Below, one piece after another: positions 37,373 to 46,200 of a stretch of 64,000 bases of DNA. The DNA is from Nocardioides astragali. Its GTDB lineage: Bacteria; Actinomycetota; Actinomycetes; Propionibacteriales; Nocardioidaceae. The position numbers were made by a program, and so were the translations under genes. The DNA lies in NCBI RefSeq assembly GCF_024436375.1, contig NZ_JAFMZM010000002.1, positions 310,001 through 374,000 of the forward strand. The letters are read 5' to 3'. How positions within the stretch are numbered: position 1 is the first letter of the stretch; the number at the start of each line of letters is the position of its first letter. The notes under the pieces were generated by a model. It saw only the letters and a list, made by a program, of their open reading frames with translations, ran no database searches and had not been told where the DNA came from.

Positions 37373-39709
37373 GTGTCAGCATCCTCATCCGGTCGCAAGC
37401 TCGCTCTTGCGACCACACTCACGGGGCTCATCGCCGCCCCACTTGCAGTGCTCACCACGGCGGCTCCCGCCAACGCCGCCCCCGTCACCATCCAGATCCT
37501 GGGGACCAACGACTTCCACGGTCGCCTCGTGTCAGAGGGAACCTCGGCGACGTCGGTCGCCGGTGCGGCGCAGTTCGCCGGAGCCATCGAGCAGTACCGG
37601 TCCGACCCGAGCGTCGGCGGAACCGTCTTCGCGGCCGCCGGTGACCTGGTCGGCGCCTCGACGTTCGAGTCCTTCATCCAGCAGGACAAGCCGACCCTCG
37701 ACGCCATGAACGCGATGGGCCTCGACGTCTCTGCTGCGGGCAACCATGAGTTCGACGCCGGCTACAGCGATCTGGCCAACCGGATCATGAAGCCCTTCGA
37801 CGCCACCAACAACCCCGTGGGTGGCGCCGAGTGGCAGTACCTCGCAGCCAACGTGCGCAGGAAGTCCGACAACTCGTACGCTCTGCCGGACGTCGCGGCC
37901 TCGCCCGGCACCTCCGACGGCGCCACCTGGATGACCACGGTCGCCGGCGTGGACGTCGGCTTCGTCGGCGCGGTGACCGAGGACCTCCCCTCCCTGGTGA
38001 CACCGGCAGGGATCGCCGACCTCAAGGTGACCTCCATCGTCGATGAGGTGAAGACTGGCGCCACTGCTCTGAAGGCTGCCGGAGCCGATGTCGTGGTGAT
38101 GCTCGTGCACGAGGGCTCGACGACGTCCAGCTGCGCCGGCGTCTCCGACGACAGCGCCTTCGGGCGGATCGTCAAGGGCGTGGGGTCGGACGTCAATGCG
38201 ATCATCTCCGGTCACACCCACCTCGCCTACGACTGCACCTACAACGGTGTGCCCGTGGTCTCTGCCGGTCAGTACGGCACCAACTTCAACGTCCTCAAGT
38301 TCACCGTCGACACCGCGGTTCCCTCCGTCACGGTCGCATCCCAGGCGATCGTCTCGGCCAACACGGTCGCACTCACCGCTCAGAGCGCCATCGACAAGAA
38401 GGCCGAGGTGAAGGGCATCGTCGACGCCGCAGTGGCGAAGTCGGACGTCCTGGGCGCCGTCGAGCTCGGCAAGCTCGGTGGCCCATTCGGCCGCGCCCGC
38501 CTCGCGGACGGCACCACGGAGAACAGGGGCGGTGAGTCCACCCTCGGAAACCTCGTCGCTGAGGTCCAGCGTTGGGCGACCGGCTCGCCCGAGGCAGGGG
38601 CCGCGCAGATCGCCTTCATGAACCCGGGCGGCCTCCGCCAGGACATGGTGGGCAACAACGCCTCCGGTTACCCCGCGACGCTCACCTACAAGCAGGCCGC
38701 CGTCGTCCAGCCGTTCGCCAACACGCTGGTCAACATGAAGCTCACCGGCGCACAGATCAAGACCGTTCTCGAGCAGCAGTGGCAGCGCGACGACAAGGGT
38801 GCGGTTCCGAGCCGGCCGTTCCTGCGCCTGGGCACCTCCACGGGCTTCTTCTCGACCTACGACCCCACCCGCCCCGAGGGCAACCGCATCACGGGCATGT
38901 GGCTCAATGGCAAGGCCATCGAGGCCGGCACGTCGTACTCGGTCACGGTGAACTCGTTCCTCGCCTCGGGCGGTGACAACTTCCGCGAGTTCGCCAAGGG
39001 CACAGCCAGGCGTGACACGGGCAAGGTGGACCTGCAGGCCATGGTCGACTACATGGCCACGTTCGCGGCCAAGACCCCGCTCGCGGTGAAGAGCGACCAG
39101 CACCAGGTCGGTATCGCCAAGCCGGCGACCGCTCCGCGCTTCTACCGGATCGGTCAGGACTTCAACGCCAGCCTGTCCTCGTTGGCCATGACCGCGGTCG
39201 GCGACGCCAAGGACGCGTTGCTCAACATCAAGGTCGGGGACGTCGCCCTCAAGCCTGCGGCCGTGGACAACACGGTCGGCACGACCCAGTTCGACGAGAG
39301 CGGCAAGAGCGCGGTGTCGGTCAAGCTGAAGGGCAAGACCCGGACCGGCAAGCAGGTCATCACCTTCACCGGTCCGACCACCGGCACGACGTTCTCGCTG
39401 CCGATCGACGTGCGCAAGGCCAAGGGCGTGCTCAAGGTCCGCACCAAGCCGGAGCGCATCGTCAAGGGCGAGACCCGGACCCGGGTGAAGATCAAGGCCT
39501 CCGCGCTCGGCATCTCCAAGGTCACGGGCAAGGTGAAGGTCAAGGCCGGCGGCAAGACCTACACGGTCAAGCTGAAGAAGGGGAAGGCGTTCCTGCGTCT
39601 CGATCGCTTCGCCAAGGCCGGCAAGAAGCGGATCGTCGTGATCTACAAGGGCAACCGCAAGATCCGCGGCACCCGAGAGGTCATCGAGATCAAGGTGCAC
39701 CGCCACTGA
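37373..39709 (+). CDS. Secreted 5'-nucleotidase / 2',3'-cyclic-nucleotide phosphodiesterase (UshA-like)
   Basis: A 778-residue exported two-metal phosphoesterase. The signal peptide ends near APANA (residue 35). Metallophosphatase motifs are in order: GTNDFHG (Asp47, His49), AAGDLVGAS (Asp91), AGNHEFDAG (Asn124, His125), VMLVHEG, and SGHTHLAYD (His281, His283). The 5'-nucleotidase C-terminal domain follows (NPGGLRQDMVG, YKQAAVVQPFANTL, YSVTVNSFLASGGDNF). The last 150 residues form a Lys-rich beta domain that could bind the wall. It releases phosphate and nucleosides outside the cell. It starts at GTG, and a CRP/GlxR-like site sits just upstream. Confidence 0.94.
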   Translation: MSASSSGRKLALATTLTGLIAAPLAVLTTAAPANAAPVTIQILGTNDFHGRLVSEGTSATSVAGAAQFAGAIEQYRSDPSVGGTVFAAAGDLVGASTFESFIQQDKPTLDAMNAMGLDVSAAGNHEFDAGYSDLANRIMKPFDATNNPVGGAEWQYLAANVRRKSDNSYALPDVAASPGTSDGATWMTTVAGVDVGFVGAVTEDLPSLVTPAGIADLKVTSIVDEVKTGATALKAAGADVVVMLVHEGSTTSSCAGVSDDSAFGRIVKGVGSDVNAIISGHTHLAYDCTYNGVPVVSAGQYGTNFNVLKFTVDTAVPSVTVASQAIVSANTVALTAQSAIDKKAEVKGIVDAAVAKSDVLGAVELGKLGGPFGRARLADGTTENRGGESTLGNLVAEVQRWATGSPEAGAAQIAFMNPGGLRQDMVGNNASGYPATLTYKQAAVVQPFANTLVNMKLTGAQIKTVLEQQWQRDDKGAVPSRPFLRLGTSTGFFSTYDPTRPEGNRITGMWLNGKAIEAGTSYSVTVNSFLASGGDNFREFAKGTARRDTGKVDLQAMVDYMATFAAKTPLAVKSDQHQVGIAKPATAPRFYRIGQDFNASLSSLAMTAVGDAKDALLNIKVGDVALKPAAVDNTVGTTQFDESGKSAVSVKLKGKTRTGKQVITFTGPTTGTTFSLPIDVRKAKGVLKVRTKPERIVKGETRTRVKIKASALGISKVTGKVKVKAGGKTYTVKLKKGKAFLRLDRFAKAGKKRIVVIYKGNRKIRGTREVIEIKVHRH

Positions 39710-39730
39710 TCAACCGCACCTGAGCCGCAC

Positions 39731-39770
39731 GCCGAGGCCCGGTCGTCGTCCGCGACGGCCGGGCCTCGGC
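39731..39770. terminator. Strong stem-loop between convergent genes
   Basis: A perfect 12-bp stem pairs GCCGAGGCCCGG (39731-39742) with CCGGGCCTCGGC (39759-39770), and an inner CGTCG/CGACG pair extends it. It lies between the stops of the nucleotidase and GH15 genes and could end both transcripts. There is no T-run, as is usual in high-GC actinobacteria. Confidence 0.75.
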
Positions 39771-39797
39771 AGTTCGCAGTGGCCCCGCGCGCCGCCG

Positions 39798-41573
39798 TCA
39801 CATGCGCGCGCGCAGCGCCAGCGCCGCCTGCACGAGTGCGAGGTGGCTGAAGGCCTGCGGGAAGTTGCCGGCCATCCGGCCGTGCCCGGCGTCGTACTCC
39901 TCCGAGAGCAGGCCGACGTCGTTGGCCAGCCCGCAGAGACGGTCGAGGAGCTCCTCGGCCGCGCCGCGACGACCGGCGGCGGCCAGTGCGGAGACCAGCC
40001 AGAACGAGCAGGCCAGGAACGGGTGCTCGTCGCCGGGCAGCCCGTCCACGCCGGTCTGAGTGCCGTAGCGCAGCAGCAGGCCGTCGCGGAGCAGGTCCTC
40101 CGTGACCGCCTCGACCGTCCCCAGCACGCGCGGGTCGTCCCCTGGGAGGAAGCCGACCAGCGGGATGGTGAGCAGGGACGCGTCGACCTCGAGGGTGTCG
40201 TAGTGCTGGGTGAACGTGCCGCGCTGCTCGTCGAAGCCCTTGTCCAGGATCTCCTCGCGCACGCGGTCGCGCAGGCCGCGCCAACGCTCCACCGGCCCGG
40301 GCAGGCCGTGCTCCTCGACCGCGCGGACGGCACGGTCGAAGGCGACCCACACCATGACGCGGGAGTGGGTGAAGTGGCGCTGCGGCCCGCGGATCTCCCA
40401 GAGCCCGTTGTCCGGCTCGTCCCAGTGCTCGGCCAGCTCCTCGACCAGCGCCCGCTGCAACGCCCAGGAGTTGTGGCTCTCGTCCAGGCCCGCCTGCCGG
40501 GCCAGCTCCAGGGCGATCATGACCTCGCCGAGCACGTCGTTCTGCCTCTGCGAGACGGCGCCGTTGCCGATCCGCACCGGCACGCTGCCGGCGTACCCCG
40601 GCAGGTGCGGCACCTCGCGCTCGGGCAGCTGGCGGCCGCCGTCGACGGTGTACATGATCTGCAGGTCCGCCGGGTCGCCGGCGACCGCCCGGAGCAACCA
40701 CGACCGCCACTCGAGGGCCTCGGCGTCGTAGCCGGCGCCGAGGAGCGACTCGAGGGTGAGCGCGGCGTCGCGCAGCCAGCAGAAGCGGTAGTCCCAGTTG
40801 CGTTCCCCGCCGAAGTCCTCCGGCAGCGAGGTGGTCGGGGCCGCCACGATGCCGCCGGTCTCCTCGTGGGTCATGAGGAGGAGGGTCAGCAGGCTGCGGC
40901 GGACCATGTCGGCGTGGGGCACGTCGCTCGGCGAGCGCTCGGACCACGCGACCTGCTGGTCGGTGGTCGCCGTGATGCGCTCGTCGAACCCCAGCGGCTC
41001 CGGCACGGGGCACCAGGAGCGGACCCACGTGGTGGAGAACGTCAGCTCGTCTCCCTCGGACATCTCGAACTCGTCACTGTGGTGGCCGTGGTGCCCGCGG
41101 GGGAGCCGCGGTCCGCGGAGCACCAGCTTGTCGGGGCCGGCCACCGCGACGACGACCTCCTGCCCGTGCGCGTGCTCGCGGCTGACCCACGGTCGGACCT
41201 TGCCGTAGTCGGTGCGCACCACCCAGTCGTGCCGGATCCGCACCGTGCCCCGCGTGCACGTGAGGCGTCGTACGACGTCCGCGCGCCCGTCGCTGGTCGG
41301 CATCACGTCGAGCAGCACCAGCTCGCCGTCGGCGGTGGTGAACGTCGTCTCCAGCAGTGCGGTGCCGTCGACGTAGCGCCGGCTCGTGCTCTCGAGGGGA
41401 CCAGCGGGGGAGAGGAGCCAGCGACCGTGCTCCTCGGTGCCCAGCAGCGCCGCGAAGCAGGCGGGCGAGTCGAAGCGCGGCAGGCACAGCCAGTCGATCG
41501 ACCCGTCCTTCCCGACCAGGGCCGCGGTGCCACGGTCGCCGATGAGCGCGTAGTCCTCGATGGGAAGAGCCAT
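39798..41573 (-). CDS. Glycoside hydrolase family 15 protein (glucoamylase/trehalase-like)
   Basis: A 591-residue cytosolic enzyme. The N-terminal beta domain opens with IEDYALIGDRGTAALVGKDG and SIDWLCLPRFDSPACFAALLG. The alpha/alpha toroid catalytic domain includes GGERNWDYRFCWLRDAALTL, MYTVDGGRQLPE, and HPFLACSFWLVSALAAAG near the C-terminus. Actinobacterial enzymes of this type often act on trehalose; glucoamylase activity is the alternative. ATG 41573 starts at the conserved N-terminus; the longer open frame is antisense to cinA. It is divergent from cinA with only 18 bases between the start codons. Confidence 0.92.
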   Translation of the reverse strand: MALPIEDYALIGDRGTAALVGKDGSIDWLCLPRFDSPACFAALLGTEEHGRWLLSPAGPLESTSRRYVDGTALLETTFTTADGELVLLDVMPTSDGRADVVRRLTCTRGTVRIRHDWVVRTDYGKVRPWVSREHAHGQEVVVAVAGPDKLVLRGPRLPRGHHGHHSDEFEMSEGDELTFSTTWVRSWCPVPEPLGFDERITATTDQQVAWSERSPSDVPHADMVRRSLLTLLLMTHEETGGIVAAPTTSLPEDFGGERNWDYRFCWLRDAALTLESLLGAGYDAEALEWRSWLLRAVAGDPADLQIMYTVDGGRQLPEREVPHLPGYAGSVPVRIGNGAVSQRQNDVLGEVMIALELARQAGLDESHNSWALQRALVEELAEHWDEPDNGLWEIRGPQRHFTHSRVMVWVAFDRAVRAVEEHGLPGPVERWRGLRDRVREEILDKGFDEQRGTFTQHYDTLEVDASLLTIPLVGFLPGDDPRVLGTVEAVTEDLLRDGLLLRYGTQTGVDGLPGDEHPFLACSFWLVSALAAAGRRGAAEELLDRLCGLANDVGLLSEEYDAGHGRMAGNFPQAFSHLALVQAALALRARM

Positions 41574-41578
41574 ACGGC

Positions 41579-41584
41579 TAGTCT
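41579..41584 (+). promoter_or_regulatory. -10 element TAGTCT for leaderless cinA
   Basis: TAGTCT with 7 nt to GTG 41592. Because the GH15 start is 6 bases away in the other direction, the two promoters must overlap the opposite gene. Confidence 0.55.
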
Positions 41585-41591
41585 CCCGGAC

Positions 41592-42116
41592 GTGACCACA
41601 GAACCAGGTCGGGCGCTGGCGGCGGGGGTGCTCGAGACGCTGGCGCGGCGCGGCGAGACCGTCGCCACCGCCGAGTCGCTCACCGGAGGACTGCTCTCCG
41701 CCCGGCTCACCGACGTACCCGGTGCCTCGCGCAGCTTCGTGGGTGGCGTCGTGTCCTACGCGACACACGTCAAGGTGTCCGCGCTGGACGTCCCCGCCGA
41801 CCTGGTCGAGCAGCACGGCGTGATCTCCGAGGAGTGCGCGAGCGCGATGGCGCGCGGCGTGCGCACCCGCCTCGGCTCGACATGGGGGATCGCCACGACG
41901 GGCGTCGCGGGGCCGGATGCCCAGGAGGGTCGGCCGGTGGGCACCGTGTGGGTCGCCGTCGCCGGTCCCGACCACGTCGAGACGCGCGAGCTGGCGCTGG
42001 AGGGCGACCGGTGGGCGATCCGCCAGGCCTCGTGTGACGCCGCACTGGCGGTCCTCGACGGGGTCCTCACCCCCGAAGACGGCGTCCTGCCTCGGGAAGA
42101 AGGGGGCCTCCGGTAG
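41592..42116 (+). CDS. cinA: CinA-family nicotinamide-nucleotide amidase (PncC), stand-alone C-terminal domain
   Basis: A 174-residue enzyme that deamidates NMN to nicotinate mononucleotide in NAD recycling. It has the CinA C-terminal motifs [50 protein letters not shown] and [25 protein letters not shown]. The N-terminal MocF-like domain of full-length CinA is absent, as is common in Actinobacteria. The start is a leaderless GTG; longer in-frame starts run antisense through the GH15 gene. The clgR-like gene follows, matching the usual pgsA-cinA-clgR order. Confidence 0.94.
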   Translation: MTTEPGRALAAGVLETLARRGETVATAESLTGGLLSARLTDVPGASRSFVGGVVSYATHVKVSALDVPADLVEQHGVISEECASAMARGVRTRLGSTWGIATTGVAGPDAQEGRPVGTVWVAVAGPDHVETRELALEGDRWAIRQASCDAALAVLDGVLTPEDGVLPREEGGLR

Positions 42117-42162
42117 CGTTGGGCCAGACGACTCCCCTCCACCCAGAGCAAGGACCGCGCGC

Positions 42163-42474
42163 ATGGTGCTCTTCCGACGACTGCTCGGTGACGTCCTCCG
42201 TGGTGCGCGGATGCAGCGTGGGATGACCCTGCGGGAGCTCTCCGCCGAGGCGCGGGTGAGCCTGGGCTACATCTCGGAGATCGAGCGAGGGCAGAAGGAA
42301 GCGTCCTCCGAGCTCCTCGCCTCGCTGTGCCAGGCGATGGACCTCCCCCTGTCCGACGTGCTGCGAGACGTCGCGGACGCGGTCGCCCTCGAGGAGATCG
42401 CCATCGGGATCGTGGGCAGCGCGACGATCGCCGCCGGGCGACCGTCGGGCGACGTGGTCGCCTCCGCCGCCTGA
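42163..42474 (+). CDS. clgR: Xre/Cro-type HTH regulator, ClgR-like
   Basis: A 103-residue DNA-binding protein. The HTH covers about residues 9-65 ([60 protein letters not shown]), nearly the pattern of ClgR. ClgR activates clp protease genes and stress responses and lies after cinA in many Actinobacteria. The C-terminal tail is Ala/Val/Gly-rich and ends VVASAA, a non-polar end of the kind that can allow Clp-dependent turnover. ATG 42163 follows AAGGA. TAGCGT at 42114-42119 may be its -10 box. Confidence 0.88.
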   Translation: MVLFRRLLGDVLRGARMQRGMTLRELSAEARVSLGYISEIERGQKEASSELLASLCQAMDLPLSDVLRDVADAVALEEIAIGIVGSATIAAGRPSGDVVASAA

Positions 42475-42481
42475 GTCGCCG

Positions 42482-43273
42482 TCAGGTGACGGGCTGGCAG
42501 CTGGGGCACCAGTAGGCAGCCCGCTCGAGGCCCGGCTCGCCGAGCATGTCGACCAGGATGGGCGTGCCGCACCGTCGGCACGGTGACTTGTCGCGCCGGT
42601 AGACCCACAGCCGCTCCCCGGGGCGCAGGTCTCCCGTCGTCGACTGGATGGCTCGTTCCTTGTTGGCCTCCAGCATCAGGCGCGCCCGGCGTACGAGGCG
42701 AGGCAGGTCGGCCACCCGCGACACCGCGGTCGCCGGGTGCACGCCGCTGGTGAAGCACAGCTCGGCCATGTACATGTTGCCGATCCCAGCGAGGTTGCGC
42801 TGGTCGAGGAGCGCCTGGCCGACCGGGCGCTCGGGCTGGCACCGCAGCCGGGCGAGTGCCTTGTCGAGGTCCCAGTCGGGGCCGAGCAGGTCGGGTCCGA
42901 GGTGTGCGGTCAGGGACGCCTCCTCCTGGCGCGGCACCACCTCCACGATGCCGAGCGAGAACCCCACTGCGGAGCGGCCCTCGATGCCCAGCACGACCCG
43001 AACCTGGGGGGACGGTCGACGCCACTTGTCCCCGGTGGCGTAGATGTGCCACGAACCCTCCATCTTGAGGTGGGTGTGGAGGGTCCAGGCGCGGTCGTGG
43101 TCGATCCGGGTCAGCAGGTGCTTGCCGCGGGCCAGGGTGCGCACCACCGTGCCGCCCGTGAGGTCGACGGTGGCGAACGCCGGCACCCGGAAGTCGCTGA
43201 CCGTCAGGCGGTGACCGGTCAGGGCGCGATCGAGCGCCGACGCGGCACGGTGGACGGTGTCTCCCTCAGGCAC
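42482..43273 (-). CDS. nei: DNA glycosylase/AP lyase, endonuclease VIII (Nei) type
   Basis: A 263-residue base-excision repair enzyme that removes oxidised bases and nicks the strand. MPEGDTVHRA begins with the catalytic Pro2-Glu3, and Lys51 in ARGKHLL matches the conserved beta-hairpin Lys. The helix-two-turn-helix segment is LDQRNLAGIGNMYMAELCF. The C-terminal zinc finger uses Cys232, Cys235, Cys256 and Cys259. PEGDT marks the Nei rather than the MutM branch. It overlaps the end of lhr by 8 bases, so the two are one transcript. Confidence 0.95.
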   Translation of the reverse strand: MPEGDTVHRAASALDRALTGHRLTVSDFRVPAFATVDLTGGTVVRTLARGKHLLTRIDHDRAWTLHTHLKMEGSWHIYATGDKWRRPSPQVRVVLGIEGRSAVGFSLGIVEVVPRQEEASLTAHLGPDLLGPDWDLDKALARLRCQPERPVGQALLDQRNLAGIGNMYMAELCFTSGVHPATAVSRVADLPRLVRRARLMLEANKERAIQSTTGDLRPGERLWVYRRDKSPCRRCGTPILVDMLGEPGLERAAYWCPSCQPVT

Positions 43274-46200
43274 GCAGTCTCAGTCCCTTCGGTGTCGCGA
43301 CGAACCCTGCAGCCGACAGTGCCAGCCGGATGGGAGTCTCGCCGCCGCTGCCGATCAACGCCTGGCCGTCGGCCTTCTCCACAGTGAGCCGGCCCAGTGC
43401 ACCACGTCGAGCCGCGTCGGCCAAAGCCGACATGGCCGGGGTGAGCAGGTCCGGGTCGTCGCTCCAGGTCAGGAGGGTGCGTCCGCCGCGCTCGACGTAG
43501 ACCGTCAAAGCGCCGTCGACGACGACCACGAGCGCTCCGGCCTTGCGTCCCGGCCGGTGGCCGGCGCGCTCGCTGTCGAGTGGCTCGGGCCAGGGGAGTG
43601 CGGCACCGAAGACGTTGGCCGGGTCGGTGGCGGCCAGGGCGACGACGGCGGGCTTGCCGCCCTTGGCGCCCTCGGGCTCGGCGAACGTGCGCAGCCGGTC
43701 GATGGCGCCGGCCGTCCCGAACTGGGCCGCGCCCAGGCCGTCGATGAAGTAGCCGCGTCGACAGCGGCCGGTGTCCTCGAAGGCACTGAGGACCTTGTAG
43801 ACCCCCGCGAAGCCTCCGGCCACCCGCTCGCTGACCACGGCGCCGCGGGTCACGACGCCGTGCCGCTCCAGCAGGTGCTCGGCCCGGGCCTTCGCCCGGC
43901 GAGTGGGGTCGACGTCGCGCTCGGGCAGCAGCGCCCACCGGCCGGCCGTCTCCGGAGGACCGGTGCGGACCGGCATCCGCCCCATCCGCCCCGTCCGCGG
44001 GGGAGTGCGACGGGTGCGGTGCGACGGCGTACCGCTGCGCACCAGTGCCCGCAGCGGTGTGAGGGTGTCGTTGGTGACCAGGCCACGCCACACGAGCTCC
44101 CACAGCGCCGTGGAGAGCTCGGCGTCGCTGTTGGCGCCGACCCGCTCGGCCAGCTGCCGGAAGAACCAGGCGCCACCGGGGTCGAGGGCGTCGAGCACGG
44201 CCCGCTGCAGCCCGGTCGGCTCGTCGGACTCGATCTCGGGGAGCGTGAGGTGTGCCTGGTCGGCGAGGTGCAGGCTGACCCAGCCGTCACTGCCCGGCAG
44301 TGGCGAGTGGCCGGCCCAGATGACCTCGCCCGAGGCGGTGAGCTCGTCGAGCATGGCGGGCTCGTAGTCGCGCACGCGGGCGGCGAGGACGAGGGGCTCG
44401 AGGGCGCTGGCCGGGACCGGGCACCCCGCGAGCTGGTCGATGGCGGCGACGACCCCGTCCAGGCCGCGCAACGACCCGCCCACGCGCTGCCAGGCAGGGA
44501 GGAAGCGGGCGACCGCGTCGTGGCTGACCGGCTCGATCTCCTGGCGCAGCCGGGCGAGCGAACGGCGGCGCAGCTTGCGGAGCACCTCGGCGTCGCACCA
44601 CTCGGTCCCGGAGCCGGACGGCCGGAACTCGCCGTCGAGCACCCGGCCGCGGGCGCCGAGGCGCTGGAGGGTCTGTCGGGCGACGGCTTCGCCCAGGCCC
44701 AGCCTGGCGGCGACCTCCGCGGCGGTGAACGGACCGTGGCTGCGGGCGTAGCGGGAGACGAGGTCGCCCAATGGGTCCTCGGGCAGCTCGAGGAAGGCCT
44801 CAGGCGTGCCGACCGGCACCGGCACACCGAGGCCGTCGCGCAGCCGGCCGATGTCCTCGATGGCGGTCCACCGGTCCTCGCCGGCCATCCGCACCTCCAC
44901 CACCCGGCGTACGTCGGCGAGCGTGGACAGCCAGCCCTCGACGTCGGCGCCATCGACCGCGCGCTCGCGGATCTCGTCGACCGACAACGGCCCGACCAGG
45001 CGCAGCAGGTCGGCGACCGCCTCCGCGTCGCGAGCGCGCCGCTCGGGCGCCAGCCACTGCAGCTCGGCCTCCACCTCGGCGAGGACCTCGGGATCGAGCA
45101 GCTCGCGCAGCTCGGCGCGGCCGAGCAGCTCGGCGAGGAGCCCCTGGTCGAGGGAGAGGGCGGCGGCCCGCCGCTCGGCGATGGGGGAGTCGCCCTCGTA
45201 GACGAACTGGGCTACGTAGCCGAAGAGCAGGCTGCGCGCGAACGGGCTGGGGGAGGTGGTGGCGACGTCCACCACGGTGACCTCCCGCCGCTGCACCCGG
45301 CCCAGCAGCGCGACCAGGGCGGGCAGGTCGTAGACGTCCTGCAGGCACTCGCGCACCGCCTCGAGCACGATCGGGAACGACGGGTAAAGCGATGCGACCT
45401 GGAGGAGCTGCGCGCTGCGCTGGCGCTGCTGCCACAGCGGGCTGCGCCGACCGGGGTCGCGCCGGGGCAGGAGCAGCGCCCGCGCCGCGCACTCGCGGAA
45501 GCGGCTCGCGAACAACGCAGAGCCGCCCACCTCCTGGGTGACGAGCTGCTCGATCTCCTCGGGCTCGAAGACGATGACCTCGCCGGTCGGCGGCTCGGCG
45601 TCGGTGTCGGGGATCCGGATGACGATGCCGTCGTCGGACGCCACGGCCTGGCCGTCGACGTCGAAGCGCTCGCGCAACCGCGCATTGATCGCGAGCGCCC
45701 AGGGCGCGTGGACCGGGGTGCCGTAGGGGGAGTGGACGACCAGGCGCCAGTCGCCGAGCTCGTCGCGGAAGCGCTCGACGACGACCTGGGTGTCGTGGGG
45801 GACGACCTGGGTGGCTTCGCGCTGCTCGGCGAGGTAGGCGACGAGGTTGGTGGCCGCGTTGACGTCGAGGCCGCGCTCCTGGACCGAGGCGATGGCCTTG
45901 GCGGTGGGGGCAGCCGCGAGCTCGCGGGTGAAGGCACCGACGGCGGCGCCGAGCTCGGCCGGGCGGCCGAGGGCGTCGCCCTTCCAGAACGGCAGCCGGC
46001 CGGGGATGCCGGGTGCGGGCGTGACCAGGACCCGGTCGTGCGTGATGTCCTCGATCCGCCAGCTGGTGGCGCCGAGGGCGAAGATGTCGCCGACCCGCGA
46101 CTCGTAGACCATCTCCTCGTCGAGCTCCCCGACGCGGCTGGCCTTCTCGCCGACGAGGAAGACGCCGAACAGCCCGCGGTCGGGGATGGTGCCGCCGCTG

